A stretch of 64,000 nucleotides of DNA from NCBI GenBank assembly GCA_002457675.1, contig NTKK01000003.1, forward strand, positions 1 to 64,000. The letters are read 5' to 3'. Every line of letters starts with the position of its first letter. The first letter of the stretch is position 1. The notes under the pieces were generated by a model that did not search any database, was not told the DNA's origin, and worked only from the letters and a program-made list of their open reading frames with translations. The position numbers and the translations under genes were made by a program. This document shows positions 18,147-26,982 of this stretch, piece by piece. Source of the DNA: Bacteroidetes bacterium MED-G17. Its GTDB lineage: Bacteria > Bacteroidota > Bacteroidia > NS11-12g > UBA9320.

Positions 18147-18669
18147 AAAACAAACATTTAGACTTACATTGATTATTGGCATTGTCGTGGCATTATTGGT
18201 AGTTGTATTAAATGAAAATATTCTACCCAGACCTGCAAATATCCCAACGTTTACTCAAAATCTCCCTTTATTAAATGCGTTTATAAATGGTACATGTTTC
18301 TTTTTACTGTTAGTTAGTCTAAACAGAATTAAAAACAAAAAAATTGAAGAGCACAAAAAAATCAACATCAGCGTTTTTTTTCTTTCATCACTTTTCCTAG
18401 TCAGTTATGTATTTTACCATTGGCTATATGATGAGACAAGTTATGGGGGAGAGGGGTCTTTACGCACTTTTTATTATTTAATTTTAATTTCACATATTTT
18501 GCTTGCAGCTGTCGTACTTCCATTGGTGTTAATGTCTTTTTATTACGCATTAAATAAAGATTTTGAAAAGCACAAGCGTATAACAAGGTTTAGTTATCCT
18601 ATTTGGTTGTATGTAACATTTACGGGTGTAATTGTTTATTTAATGATTCAACCCTTTTACAAATTTTAG
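18139..18669 (+). CDS. DUF420 membrane protein, CtaM-like oxidase assembly factor
   Basis: Inner-membrane protein of 176 aa with four to five hydrophobic segments and family-conserved histidines (FYHWLYDE, LISHILLA, KHKRITRF). DUF420 includes Bacillus CtaM, needed for a-type oxidase activity, and the location at the end of this oxidase operon agrees. Starts inside the SCO1 gene (8-bp overlap). The assembly role is inferred from family and context only. Confidence 0.85.
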   Translation: MTEKQTFRLTLIIGIVVALLVVVLNENILPRPANIPTFTQNLPLLNAFINGTCFFLLLVSLNRIKNKKIEEHKKINISVFFLSSLFLVSYVFYHWLYDETSYGGEGSLRTFYYLILISHILLAAVVLPLVLMSFYYALNKDFEKHKRITRFSYPIWLYVTFTGVIVYLMIQPFYKF

Positions 18670-18692
18670 TAGGAGTTTGGTATTGAATTTCC

Positions 18693-18700
18693 TACCTTTG
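18693..18700 (+). promoter_or_regulatory. Candidate -7 element before the CPMC protein gene
   Basis: TACCTTTG, an exact TAnnTTTG match, 5 bp before the ATG at 18706. If used, the transcript of the last two genes would be nearly leaderless and separate from the main cox transcript. Confidence 0.5.
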
Positions 18701-18705
18701 TTAGG

Positions 18706-18936
18706 ATGAAAAAAGTTCTTCTTTTTGTAGCAGTTTTTTATCTGTCTCCTATATCTGAGGCCCAGTGTCCTATGTGTAAGACTGCTGTTGAATCTGCCAG
18801 AAAAGACGGGAAAGGTCATAGTAAAGGAGCCGGTTTAAACGATGGGATTTTATACCTATTAGCAACGCCTTACTTGGCAGTTGCCATTGTTGGTGGAGCC
18901 TGGTTTTATAACAAAAAGAAACGCCGAATTGGCTAA
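18706..18936 (+). CDS. Small CPMC-motif membrane protein
   Basis: 76-aa hypothetical protein: signal sequence ending SEAQ, then CPMCKTAVESARKDG just after the predicted cleavage site, a Gly-rich stretch (KGAGLNDGILYLL) and a C-terminal membrane helix with a KKKRR tail. Proteins of this shape often sit near cox genes in Bacteroidota. The exposed CxxC could bind copper or act as a redox pair in oxidase assembly; that is inference. Its end overlaps the DUF983 reading frame. Confidence 0.75.
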   Translation: MKKVLLFVAVFYLSPISEAQCPMCKTAVESARKDGKGHSKGAGLNDGILYLLATPYLAVAIVGGAWFYNKKKRRIG

Positions 18937-19332
18937 TAAAACACTTTTTGGGGCTTTGCTCTCTAGCAAATGTCCACAGTGCAGAGAAGGCAATTTCTTT
19001 CTTGCTAAGACGTACAATCTCTTTTCATTTATGGAAATGCCGAAAAACTGCCCTCATTGCAAGGTTAAGATTGAGCCAGAACCTGGTTATTTTTGGGGTG
19101 CCATGTACTTTAGTTATGCGCTTGTAGTGGGACTATCTGTGTCCATGATTGTCATTTTTTTTATTTCAATTGGGACGAAAACTTTTTTCTGATGGCATCT
19201 GTGATGCTTTTGGTAATTGGCGCTCTGTCTCCACTTATCTTTAGGATTTCTAGAATGCTGATGATTTACACCACTGCTCCTTATAGAAAGTACATTAAAG
19301 AATTAGGCAAAAAAAAAGCGCCCACAAACTAG
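18929..19332 (+). CDS. DUF983 family protein, interrupted by a -1 frameshift
   Basis: Zinc-ribbon membrane protein family of unknown function. The 0 frame (to the TGA at 19190-19192) gives the N-terminal part: SSKCPQCREGNFF and NCPHCKVKIEPEPGYFWGAMY form the two CxxC knuckles, followed by the first membrane helix. The expected second helix and basic tail (VMLLVIGALSPLIFRISRM...) are encoded in the -1 frame and end at TAG 19330-19332. Joined, the product would be about 134 aa, the family's usual size; neither half alone is complete. The start is probably TTG 18929 (MANKTLFGALLSSKC), overlapping the previous stop; the track's 18881 start adds unrelated sequence. Could be a recent mutation, a sequencing error in the T run, or programmed frameshifting. 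Confidence 0.72.
19183..19208 (+). other. Slippery heptamer plus small hairpin in DUF983
   Basis: In the 0 frame, ACT TTT TTC TGA contains T TTT TTC, the canonical X XXY YYZ -1 slip pattern, directly before the stop. Four bases after it, G-GCATC-tgt-GATGC-T forms a stem of five pairs plus a G-U pair. Slipping by -1 enters exactly the frame that encodes the missing C terminus. Confidence 0.55.
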
Positions 19333-19345
19333 AGCGCATTGTATT
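19311..19345 (-). terminator. Terminator of the peroxiredoxin gene
   Basis: On the minus strand GCGCTC and GGGCGC pair (one G-U) around a roughly 10-base loop and are followed by a run of seven or more T. It lies 13 bp beyond the peroxiredoxin stop and overlaps the 3' end of DUF983, so the convergent transcripts share this region. Confidence 0.6.
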
Positions 19346-19357
19346 ATCTAAAAATAA

Positions 19358-19987
19358 TTAGTGTTTAGATAGATAGTCTGCTACCCCTTCAAAAGTTTCG
19401 TGTAGAGCATCTTTCCCTTTTTCCCAGTTGGCTGGACATACTTCACCTTTTTCTTCGAAATGAGCCAAAGCATCAACCATTCTCAATGCCTCATCCACAC
19501 TTCTTCCTAAAGCGTACATATTGACTACTTGGTGCTGAACCAATCCATTCTTGTCAATTAAGAATAATCCTCTCAAGGGTTTCATTGGACCTGTGGTAGT
19601 TAAGTTGCCTTCCTCATCATACTCGTACTCACCGTGTAAAACTCCGAAATTGGTAGAAACGGTTTTTTCAAAATCAGCAATAATTGGATAGTTTATCCCT
19701 TTTATACCACCATTGTCTTTACTGACTTGTAGCCAGCCCCAATGACTTTCTTGTGAGTCACAGCTGCAGGCAACCACTTCTGTGTCTCTACTTCTAAATT
19801 CGTCTAATTTTTCTTGAAAAGCGTGTAGCTCCGTAGGACATACAAATGTGAAATCTTTTGGATAAAAAAATAATACCACATTCTTTTTACCTAAATACTG
19901 ATCTAATGAAAAATCCTCCACTAATTCTTCTCCATTAATTACTGCTCCAGTAGAAAATGAAGGTGCTTTTTTTCCTGTTAATACCAT
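19358..19987 (-). CDS. Typical 2-Cys peroxiredoxin (AhpC/TSA family)
   Basis: Peroxide-reducing enzyme of 209 aa. The peroxidatic cysteine is in FTFVCPTELHAF and the resolving cysteine in GEVCPANWEKG near the C terminus, the typical 2-Cys layout. SCDSQESHWGWLQ is the usual following segment. Monocistronic, convergent with the oxidase operon, and not associated with an AhpF reductase here, so thioredoxin is the likely reductant. Different class from the PrxQ-type enzyme at 6659-7114. Confidence 0.93.
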   Translation of the reverse strand: MVLTGKKAPSFSTGAVINGEELVEDFSLDQYLGKKNVVLFFYPKDFTFVCPTELHAFQEKLDEFRSRDTEVVACSCDSQESHWGWLQVSKDNGGIKGINYPIIADFEKTVSTNFGVLHGEYEYDEEGNLTTTGPMKPLRGLFLIDKNGLVQHQVVNMYALGRSVDEALRMVDALAHFEEKGEVCPANWEKGKDALHETFEGVADYLSKH

Positions 19988-20071
19988 ACTAATAGATTTA
20001 CAATGCTACACAAAATATGTTTCCTAACCATCAAAAACAAAACAGAGAAAATTAATAGCTAATAAGTGTAT

Positions 20072-20593
20072 TTAATGCTTCTTGTAATGGGATAAAAATT
20101 GAAGACCTTTTTCAACATATACATTTGCATTTTCTTGAATTGCTTTTATTTGAGACTTATTTAAAGGTTTTACAACTTTCGCTGGGCTGCCAAGGACTAA
20201 TGAATTAGGAGGAATGATTTTCCCTCCAGTAACCAACGCATTGGCTCCAATGATTGAGTTTTTACCAATCTTGGCACCATTAAGAAGGATGGCACCCATA
20301 CCAATAAGGCAATTATCTGAAATTTTTGCTCCATGCACAATGGCACCATGCCCAACAACCACACCATCACCTATAACTACAGGAAATCCGGGGTCACAAT
20401 GTAAGACTGCATTGTCTTGAATATTGCTGCGTTTACCAACAAAAATTTTGTCGCTATCGCCTCTTAACACAGCCCCATACCAAACAGAACTATTTTCCCC
20501 CAATTCTATATCGCCAATTGTTGTTGCATTTGGCGCAATAAAAACATTTGCACCTTTTTTAATTGCTTTGCTTAAAATTGCCTTGTAATCCAT
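20072..20593 (-). CDS. Gamma-carbonic anhydrase-like hexapeptide protein (YrdA/PaaY family)
   Basis: Left-handed beta-helix protein of 173 aa. Zinc-ligand histidines are visible in AVLHCDPG and VVGHGAIVHG, spaced as in gamma-carbonic anhydrases; enzymatic activity is not proven for many relatives. I use the ATG at 20593, giving MDYKAILSKAIKKGANVFIAPNATTIGD, the normal family N terminus; the track's 25 extra residues are unlike the family and would run into hutI. The start codon overlaps the divergent hutI start by two bases (CATG). Confidence 0.85.
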   Translation of the reverse strand: MDYKAILSKAIKKGANVFIAPNATTIGDIELGENSSVWYGAVLRGDSDKIFVGKRSNIQDNAVLHCDPGFPVVIGDGVVVGHGAIVHGAKISDNCLIGMGAILLNGAKIGKNSIIGANALVTGGKIIPPNSLVLGSPAKVVKPLNKSQIKAIQENANVYVEKGLQFLSHYKKH

Positions 20594-21800
20594 GAAGATC
20601 GCACTAACAAACATAAAAAAGCTTATAGGAATCACCAATGGTGAAAATGAAAAAATGGGCGAAGACATGAGAAGAGTCGAAAGTATAGATGATGCATTTG
20701 TAATTATTGAAAATGACCTGATCCAAAAGTTTGGTTCAATGGAAGATTTTATTCATGAGGAGGGGCTTGAAAAAATTGAGGTGGCGCACACGGTTATGCC
20801 TTCTTTAATAGATTGTCATACACACTCAGTTTTTTCAAAATCTCGCGATCTTGAATTTGTTCAAAGAATAAAAGGGTTGACTTACGAAGAAATAGCTAGC
20901 AGTGGTGGCGGAATATTAAACTCTGCTTTGCATTTACAAAAAACTTCTGAAGAAGAGCTTTATGAAAAGTCGCGTGAGAGGGTGTTGAAAATGGAAAATA
21001 AAGGCGTCGGTGCTATCGAAATAAAAAGCGGTTATGGGCTTCGTTTAAAAGATGAAATAAAAATGCTGCGTGTAATAAAAAGGCTAGCAAAAGAAACGGA
21101 TTTGAATATTAAATCTACTTTTTTGGGTGCCCATGCCTATCCACATGAATTTCAAGATGACCATCACACTTATATAGACGTGATTGTAAATGAAATGCTG
21201 CCACAAATTAAAGAAGAAGATTTGGCCGATTTCATAGATGTTTTTTGTGAACCCAATTATTTTAATTTAGAAGAAACCGAGAGAATTTTTCAGGCGGGTA
21301 ATGACAATAAGCTAGGAATTAAAGCTCATGTTAATCAGTTCAATTCTTTTGGTGGTATAGAATTAGCCGTTGATTATGATGCTATAAGTGTAGATCACCT
21401 TGAAGTCTGCACTGAAGAGGATATAGAATTATTAAGAGGCAGTTCGACTATGCCAGTTTTACTACCTGCGTGCTCCTTCTTTATTTCCATCCCATATGCG
21501 CCTGCGAGAAGACTTATTGATTCTGGACTACCAGTAGCTTTGGCAAGTGATTTTAATCCCGGCTCTGCGCATGTTTATAACCCATTTTTTATTTGGAGTT
21601 TGGCTTGTTTAAAATTGAATATGCTTCCAGAAGAGGCGTTTAATGCGTTAACATTAAATTCGGCAAAAGCACTAGGAATGCAGAAGGAGATAGGTAGTAT
21701 TGAGGTGGGTAAGAAAGCAAAATTAATTGCACTTCCGAGCATTCAAAGATTATCAGAAATTCCTTATCAAATGGGAGAGGTCCAAGTTCAATTAATCTAA
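20592..21800 (+). CDS. hutI: Imidazolonepropionase
   Basis: Amidohydrolase of histidine catabolism that opens 4-imidazolone-5-propionate to N-formimino-glutamate. DCHTHSVFSKSRDLEF holds the HxH zinc ligands; RIKGLTYEEIASSGGGI is the family's substrate loop; later metal/active-site segments are FLGAHAYPHEF, IKAHVNQFNSFGG, SVDHLEVC and ASDFNPGSA. Length 402 aa is normal. Start ATG 20592 gives MKIALTNIKKLIGI as in relatives. hutH is 3.7 kb away on the other strand, and hutU and a formiminoglutamase gene are not in the window. The uridine kinase gene follows with a 1-bp overlap (TAATG). Confidence 0.93.
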   Translation: MKIALTNIKKLIGITNGENEKMGEDMRRVESIDDAFVIIENDLIQKFGSMEDFIHEEGLEKIEVAHTVMPSLIDCHTHSVFSKSRDLEFVQRIKGLTYEEIASSGGGILNSALHLQKTSEEELYEKSRERVLKMENKGVGAIEIKSGYGLRLKDEIKMLRVIKRLAKETDLNIKSTFLGAHAYPHEFQDDHHTYIDVIVNEMLPQIKEEDLADFIDVFCEPNYFNLEETERIFQAGNDNKLGIKAHVNQFNSFGGIELAVDYDAISVDHLEVCTEEDIELLRGSSTMPVLLPACSFFISIPYAPARRLIDSGLPVALASDFNPGSAHVYNPFFIWSLACLKLNMLPEEAFNALTLNSAKALGMQKEIGSIEVGKKAKLIALPSIQRLSEIPYQMGEVQVQLI

Positions 21801-22420
21801 TGAAACCAATAATAATTGGAATTACAGGAGCAAGTGGATCAGGAAAAAGCTCCATCTTGAAAGCAGCTAGACAAATAATAGGTTTTAATACGGTAGAAAT
21901 ATTGTCTCAAGACCACTATTACAAACCAATTGAGCAGCAAACACTTGATAAAGATGGGATGGTAAATTTTGACCTGCCTACAGGAATAAACCAAAAAAAA
22001 TATGTGCACGATGTCAAACATATTCTCTCTGAAAAAACACTTAAAATTCCCGCTTATAACTACAACAATCCAAATGCCAAAACAAAAATGTTGACCTTTT
22101 TTCCAACAAAAATTTTGTTTCTAGAGGGTCTTTTTCTTTTCAAACCATACTTAATTAATGCTTACTTAGATCTAAAAATATTTATCGAATCACCAAATGA
22201 GGTCAATTTTAAAAGGCGACTAAAACGCGATCAGATACAAAGAGGCCAAAAGGTTGAACAAATTGAATATCAATGGAAAAATCATGTTTTACCTACATAC
22301 CACAAATATTTATTGCCTCAAAAAGAACAGGCGGATTTTATTTTAAAGAACCAGGAATCCAAGAGAAAAAGTGCTCAAATTCTTGTTGATTTTCTTCAAC
22401 AAAAAGGAATATCCTTTTGA
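21800..22420 (+). CDS. udk: Uridine kinase family protein
   Basis: P-loop kinase of the uridine/phosphoribulokinase family that phosphorylates uridine or cytidine. Walker A is GITGASGSGKSS at residues 8-19; LSQDHYYKP is the catalytic Asp and nucleoside-binding segment; KILFLEGLFLF is the Walker B-like strand; FIES...RRLKRDQIQRGQ is the lid. 206 aa, normal length. The ATG shares its A with the hutI stop, so translation is probably coupled, though the two functions are unrelated. Confidence 0.88.
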   Translation: MKPIIIGITGASGSGKSSILKAARQIIGFNTVEILSQDHYYKPIEQQTLDKDGMVNFDLPTGINQKKYVHDVKHILSEKTLKIPAYNYNNPNAKTKMLTFFPTKILFLEGLFLFKPYLINAYLDLKIFIESPNEVNFKRRLKRDQIQRGQKVEQIEYQWKNHVLPTYHKYLLPQKEQADFILKNQESKRKSAQILVDFLQQKGISF

Positions 22421-22447
22421 TCCATGTGTGGACTTAGCTAAATCACT

Positions 22448-22455
22448 TATTTTTG
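22448..22455 (+). promoter_or_regulatory. Candidate -7 element for secDF
   Basis: TATTTTTG followed by C, an exact TAnnTTTG match 33 bp before the secDF start. Confidence 0.5.
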
Positions 22456-22488
22456 CAAACTTCGTAAGTAATCTTAGAGCATCATTTA

Positions 22489-25400
22489 ATGAAAAATAAA
22501 GGTTTTGTCATATCAGTAACTATCTCCTTAATTGTATTCTCATTGTATCAGCTTTCTTTCACTTGGAGAGCCAATTCAATTGAAACTGAGGCTAAAGAAA
22601 TCTCAACAGAGCAAGGCACCAGTTTCTCAAGTTATATCGATAGTATAAGAGGTGAAGTAGCCTATAATTTGGGCATATTTAAATTCAATTACGCAGAAGT
22701 AAAGCAAAGAGCGCTGAATTTAGGTTTGGATTTGCAAGGAGGAATGAATGTAACCCTTGAGGTTTCTGCTCCAGATATTATAAAAGCACTTGCAGGGTCA
22801 CAAGGAACCTCTAAATTGGCACTAGATTTTTCAGCTGCGTTAGAAGAAGCAGAAAAGGAATACAAGGGTTCAGGAGATTTTATCAATTTGTTTTTCGAAA
22901 AATTTATCAAAAAGTCTCCTTCTGGTAAGCTTGCACCCATCTTTGCTACTCTACAGAACAAGGAACAAATTAAAAGTACTTCAACAAATGAAGAAGTTTT
23001 AGAATACTTAAGAAAAGTACTTTCAGACAAGGTAGATAATACATACAATGTACTTTCTGCGAGGATAGACAAATTTGGAGTCGCTCAACCTAATGTTCAG
23101 CAGCTAGACGGGGGCAGGATCTTGGTGGAGCTTCCCGGAGTTGATAACCCCCAAAGAGTAAGAAATATTCTTCAAAGTTCTGCAGAATTAGAATTTTGGT
23201 ACACTTTCCAAAATTATGCAGCATACAAAATACTGGAAGCAGTAAACAACCAAATAATTAAAATCGATGGTATTCAGAATAAAACCAAAACAGACACATC
23301 CAATCCATCAGTTAATTTAAGTTCAGGCGATGAATTGCTCAAATCCTTGGGTGTTAATGAAAATATTGATGATAGTACTACTGGTTTGGCAGTAAAGGAT
23401 TCTTTAGAAACAACCACCGATACAACACAAAAACAACTAAGCGCAGAAGAGTTTGCCAAACAAAACCCATTAACAGGTAAGATTTCACCTTATATTTTTC
23501 AAGGAGAAAATGGTGCACAATGGGCTCCTTCGGCTATTATAGGGAGTGTTCAATCTAAGGATAAGGAAAAGGTTGAAAAGTTGTTGGCCCGTGATGATAT
23601 CCAAGATCAAATTCCAAACAATGTTCGTTTTGCATGGAGCTTTAAACCACAGATTACAGATAAGGGGTTAGAATTTTATTACTTATATGCCCTTAAAGGT
23701 TCAAGAAACAATGAGCCTGCATTAAGCGGAGATGTTGTGCAAAGTGCCAGACCAAGTACCAATCCTAATGGTGAAGTCGGAGTGTCAATGACAATGAACC
23801 GAGATGGGGCAAATGAGTGGAAAATAATAACCTCAAAAGCTTCAAAAAAATCACCTAAAGAATGTGTGGCTATTGTATTGGATGGACAAGTTTATTCTGC
23901 ACCTACTGTTCAAGGAGAAATTCCGAATGGACGTTCGGAGATAAGCGGAAATTTCACCCAGAATGAGGCACAAGACTTAGCAAATATTTTGGAAACAGGT
24001 AAACTGCCAGCCAAAGCGCAAATTGTTGAGGAAACAGTAGTAGGACCTAGCTTAGGAAAAAGTGCCATTAAAGCAGGAATCTCTTCTCTGTTCATTGGAT
24101 TTATCCTAGTGATATCTTTTATGATTCTGTATTATAATACTGCAGGAGTGTATTCTGTGCTTGCCTTGCTTCTAAACTTATTGCTTATTATATCTATATT
24201 GGCAGGATATGGTGCAGCTTTAACTCTCCCTGGAATGGCAGGACTTGTATTAACAATAGGTATGGCAGTTGATGCCAATGTTTTAATTTTTGAAAGAATC
24301 AAAGAAGAAATTTTGGGAGGAAAAACATTGAAGGCTGCAATCAAAGCAGGTTATAAAGAAGCACAATCTTCTATATTAGATGCAAATGTAACAACCATTA
24401 TCGTTGCAATTATTTTGGGCGTGTTTGGAAAAGGTCCAGTTTTTGGATTTGCAATTATTCTAGGTATTGGAATCTGCTGTTCACTTTTTACTTCGATGTT
24501 GGTTACTCGCATGCTGATCGAATGGCATTTTAATAGAAAGGGTACAATAAAATTTGACACATCAATCTCGAAAAACTTGTTTAAAAAACCAAACTTTCAA
24601 TTCATAAAATCTCGGAGAGTTTTTTATATCACCTCATCTGTGATTATTTTGGCTGGTGTTGTCTCACTATTCACCAAGGGTTTGTCAAGTGGTGTTGACT
24701 TCAAAGGGGGCTGGAGTTATATTGTTCAATTGGACCAACCTGTTAATACAGTGGATTTAAAATCGGAAATAGGGAAGTATATTAAAGACAACACCGAGGT
24801 GAAAACTTATGGGACGAATAACCAGTATAAAATCACCACTGCATATCGTATCAATGATAAAGGTGAAACCTTGTCAGATGAAGTCAAAGGCACTGTCATA
24901 AAAGCACTCGTAAAGTACAATGGAAGTGAAAAAAGTATTTTGTCAGAAAGTAAAGTAGGCCCTACAATCGCCAACGACACTAGAAATGCAAGTACCATGG
25001 CCATTATACTTTCATTGGTTGGGATGTTCGCATATATTGTCTTAAGATTTAGAAAAGTCGGTTTCGGACTAGGCGCTACAGCGGCCTTGTTTCATGATGT
25101 ACTTATCGTGTTTTCAATTTATTCGATACTCAAAGGAATTGTACCTTTCCCCCTAGATATAGACCAAGCATTTATCGCTGCCATACTTACTGTAGTAGGT
25201 TATTCAATCAATGATACGGTTGTCGTATTTGATAGAGTCAGAGAATTCTTAGGCCTTCATAAACATGAAAAACAAACAGGTGTAGTGATCAATAATTCAA
25301 TTAATGCCACATTGAGCAGAACGGTTGTAACATCATTTACTACACTTTTAGTAGTTTTAATATTGTTTTTGTTTGGAGGTGAAGGTTTAAAAGGCTTTAC

Positions 25401-25506
25401 ATTCGCTTTGCTGATCGGAATCCTTGTTGGAACCTACTCTTCGGTAGGCATCGCTACCCCAGTAGTTGTTGATATTGAAGGAGAGGAAAGAAAAGCAAAA
25501 AAATAG
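22489..25506 (+). CDS. secDF: Fused protein translocase subunit SecDF
   Basis: Single 1005-aa protein combining SecD and SecF, which use the proton gradient to pull secreted proteins across the inner membrane. Layout: an N-terminal membrane helix; a large periplasmic P1 domain containing LGLDLQGGMNVTLEV and an extra Ser/Thr-rich insert around residues 260-330; the SecD membrane half with LTIGMAVDANVLIFERIKEE; then the SecF half starting near SSGVDFKGG with GYSINDTVVVFDRVRE. Both halves keep their conserved D and R residues. The fused form is typical of Bacteroidota. Monocistronic, ending 15 bp from the convergent hutH gene. Confidence 0.96.
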   Translation: MKNKGFVISVTISLIVFSLYQLSFTWRANSIETEAKEISTEQGTSFSSYIDSIRGEVAYNLGIFKFNYAEVKQRALNLGLDLQGGMNVTLEVSAPDIIKALAGSQGTSKLALDFSAALEEAEKEYKGSGDFINLFFEKFIKKSPSGKLAPIFATLQNKEQIKSTSTNEEVLEYLRKVLSDKVDNTYNVLSARIDKFGVAQPNVQQLDGGRILVELPGVDNPQRVRNILQSSAELEFWYTFQNYAAYKILEAVNNQIIKIDGIQNKTKTDTSNPSVNLSSGDELLKSLGVNENIDDSTTGLAVKDSLETTTDTTQKQLSAEEFAKQNPLTGKISPYIFQGENGAQWAPSAIIGSVQSKDKEKVEKLLARDDIQDQIPNNVRFAWSFKPQITDKGLEFYYLYALKGSRNNEPALSGDVVQSARPSTNPNGEVGVSMTMNRDGANEWKIITSKASKKSPKECVAIVLDGQVYSAPTVQGEIPNGRSEISGNFTQNEAQDLANILETGKLPAKAQIVEETVVGPSLGKSAIKAGISSLFIGFILVISFMILYYNTAGVYSVLALLLNLLLIISILAGYGAALTLPGMAGLVLTIGMAVDANVLIFERIKEEILGGKTLKAAIKAGYKEAQSSILDANVTTIIVAIILGVFGKGPVFGFAIILGIGICCSLFTSMLVTRMLIEWHFNRKGTIKFDTSISKNLFKKPNFQFIKSRRVFYITSSVIILAGVVSLFTKGLSSGVDFKGGWSYIVQLDQPVNTVDLKSEIGKYIKDNTEVKTYGTNNQYKITTAYRINDKGETLSDEVKGTVIKALVKYNGSEKSILSESKVGPTIANDTRNASTMAIILSLVGMFAYIVLRFRKVGFGLGATAALFHDVLIVFSIYSILKGIVPFPLDIDQAFIAAILTVVGYSINDTVVVFDRVREFLGLHKHEKQTGVVINNSINATLSRTVVTSFTTLLVVLILFLFGGEGLKGFTFALLIGILVGTYSSVGIATPVVVDIEGEERKAKK

Positions 25507-25521
25507 CTGATTATTGTTGAT

Positions 25522-26982
25522 CTAGAGTGGGTTTTCAACTATAATTTGGTGTGCTTGCACCATGTCATTTTTAAAAGCTCTATCCTCTTTAGCAAATGGC
25601 ACGGTTTTTCTAAGTAAGTTATAGAGTATCTTACTTTTACTTCCCATCTTATCAGTTTCGCGAAAATCAATTGCTTGGCAAGCCAATAGGTATTCTATCG
25701 AAAGAATGTGTTCTAAATTCTTAATTACCCGCAAGCACTTTGTCGCGGCATTAGCACCCATACTTACATGATCTTCCTGGCCATTTGAACTGTCTATCGT
25801 ATCAACACTAGCAGGGCTGCATAATTGTTTGTTTTGACTTACTAAGCTTGCAGCAGTATATTGTAATATCATATAACCACTATCTAGACCCGGCTTTGGT
25901 ACTAAAAATGGAGGTAAGTTTCTTAATCCATTTAACATTTTGTAGCTTCTCCTCTCAGAGATACTTCCAATTTCTGACAAAGCGATAGCCAAATAATCAA
26001 GTGCCATTGCCAGTGGTTGTCCATGAAAGTTTCCTGCGGAATAAATAGCATTTTCTTCTTCAATTACATTTGGATTATCCGTCACTGAATTTATTTCAAT
26101 TGAAAAAATCTGCTTCACATGTGATATTACGTCTAAAGAAGCACCCAAAACTTGAGGGATACAACGAAAACTATAAGGATCTTGAACAGTATCTTTTTTT
26201 GACATAAATAAAATAGAATCACCTAAGAGTTTTAACACCTCATCAGCAACAAATATTTGTCCCTTGTGTGGCCTTAAGTGGTGATTTATTGCAAAAAATG
26301 GACTAGCACTCGCTTCAAATGCTTCCAACGATAGACAAGCTATACGTAAAGCTTTGTCAAATAATCGTTTTGCCTTATCCAAAACGATAGCCCCATGAGC
26401 AGTCATAAACTGGGTACCATTTATTAGTGCCAAACCCTCTTTTGGTTGAAGTTCAATAGACTCAAAAGCCAAAACACTTGCATTTTTGATAGCGTCACCA
26501 TACCAAAGTTCTCCATCTCCGATGATAGGCAAAGATAAATGAGCTAAAGGAGCCAAATCACCTGATGCACCAAGAGAGCCCTGCTCATATACAACAGGAA
26601 TCAGATTGGTGTTGTACATATGAATGAGTTTTTCGACCAAACTTAAACTTACACCTGAGTATCCTTTTGAAAGTCCGAAAATCTTAAATAATAACATGGT
26701 TTTGCTTATTTTTTTTGGGAGTATTTCACCAACACCAACGGCATGTGATTGGATGAGTTTTTTTTGAAGCAAACCAAGTTCTTCATTCTGAATTTTGGAA
26801 TTGCAGAGCGCTCCAAAACCAGTATTTACTCCATAAATTGCTTTGTTTTCGCTAACTTTTTTGAGCAGAAATTGGTGGTTTTTCTTAATCTTATTTTTGG
26901 TTTTTTCCGAAAGCCCAATTTTGTTTACTAGCCAGTCTTCTAAATCGTGTAAGTCAAAATTATTTTCTTCTATGATTTTCAT
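25522..26982 (-). CDS. hutH: Histidine ammonia-lyase
   Basis: Deaminates histidine to urocanate, first step of histidine degradation. The Ala-Ser-Gly triad that cyclises into the MIO electrophile is in QGSLGASGDLAPLAH. Other family regions are YGVNTGFGAL (catalytic Tyr), LINGTQFMTA, SVTDNPNV and NGQEDHVSMG. 486 aa, near the usual 500. It overlaps the upstream exonuclease gene by 4 bp (26979-26982), giving an operon with no metabolic logic. Urocanase is missing locally. Confidence 0.94.
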   Translation of the reverse strand: MKIIEENNFDLHDLEDWLVNKIGLSEKTKNKIKKNHQFLLKKVSENKAIYGVNTGFGALCNSKIQNEELGLLQKKLIQSHAVGVGEILPKKISKTMLLFKIFGLSKGYSGVSLSLVEKLIHMYNTNLIPVVYEQGSLGASGDLAPLAHLSLPIIGDGELWYGDAIKNASVLAFESIELQPKEGLALINGTQFMTAHGAIVLDKAKRLFDKALRIACLSLEAFEASASPFFAINHHLRPHKGQIFVADEVLKLLGDSILFMSKKDTVQDPYSFRCIPQVLGASLDVISHVKQIFSIEINSVTDNPNVIEEENAIYSAGNFHGQPLAMALDYLAIALSEIGSISERRSYKMLNGLRNLPPFLVPKPGLDSGYMILQYTAASLVSQNKQLCSPASVDTIDSSNGQEDHVSMGANAATKCLRVIKNLEHILSIEYLLACQAIDFRETDKMGSKSKILYNLLRKTVPFAKEDRAFKNDMVQAHQIIVENPL

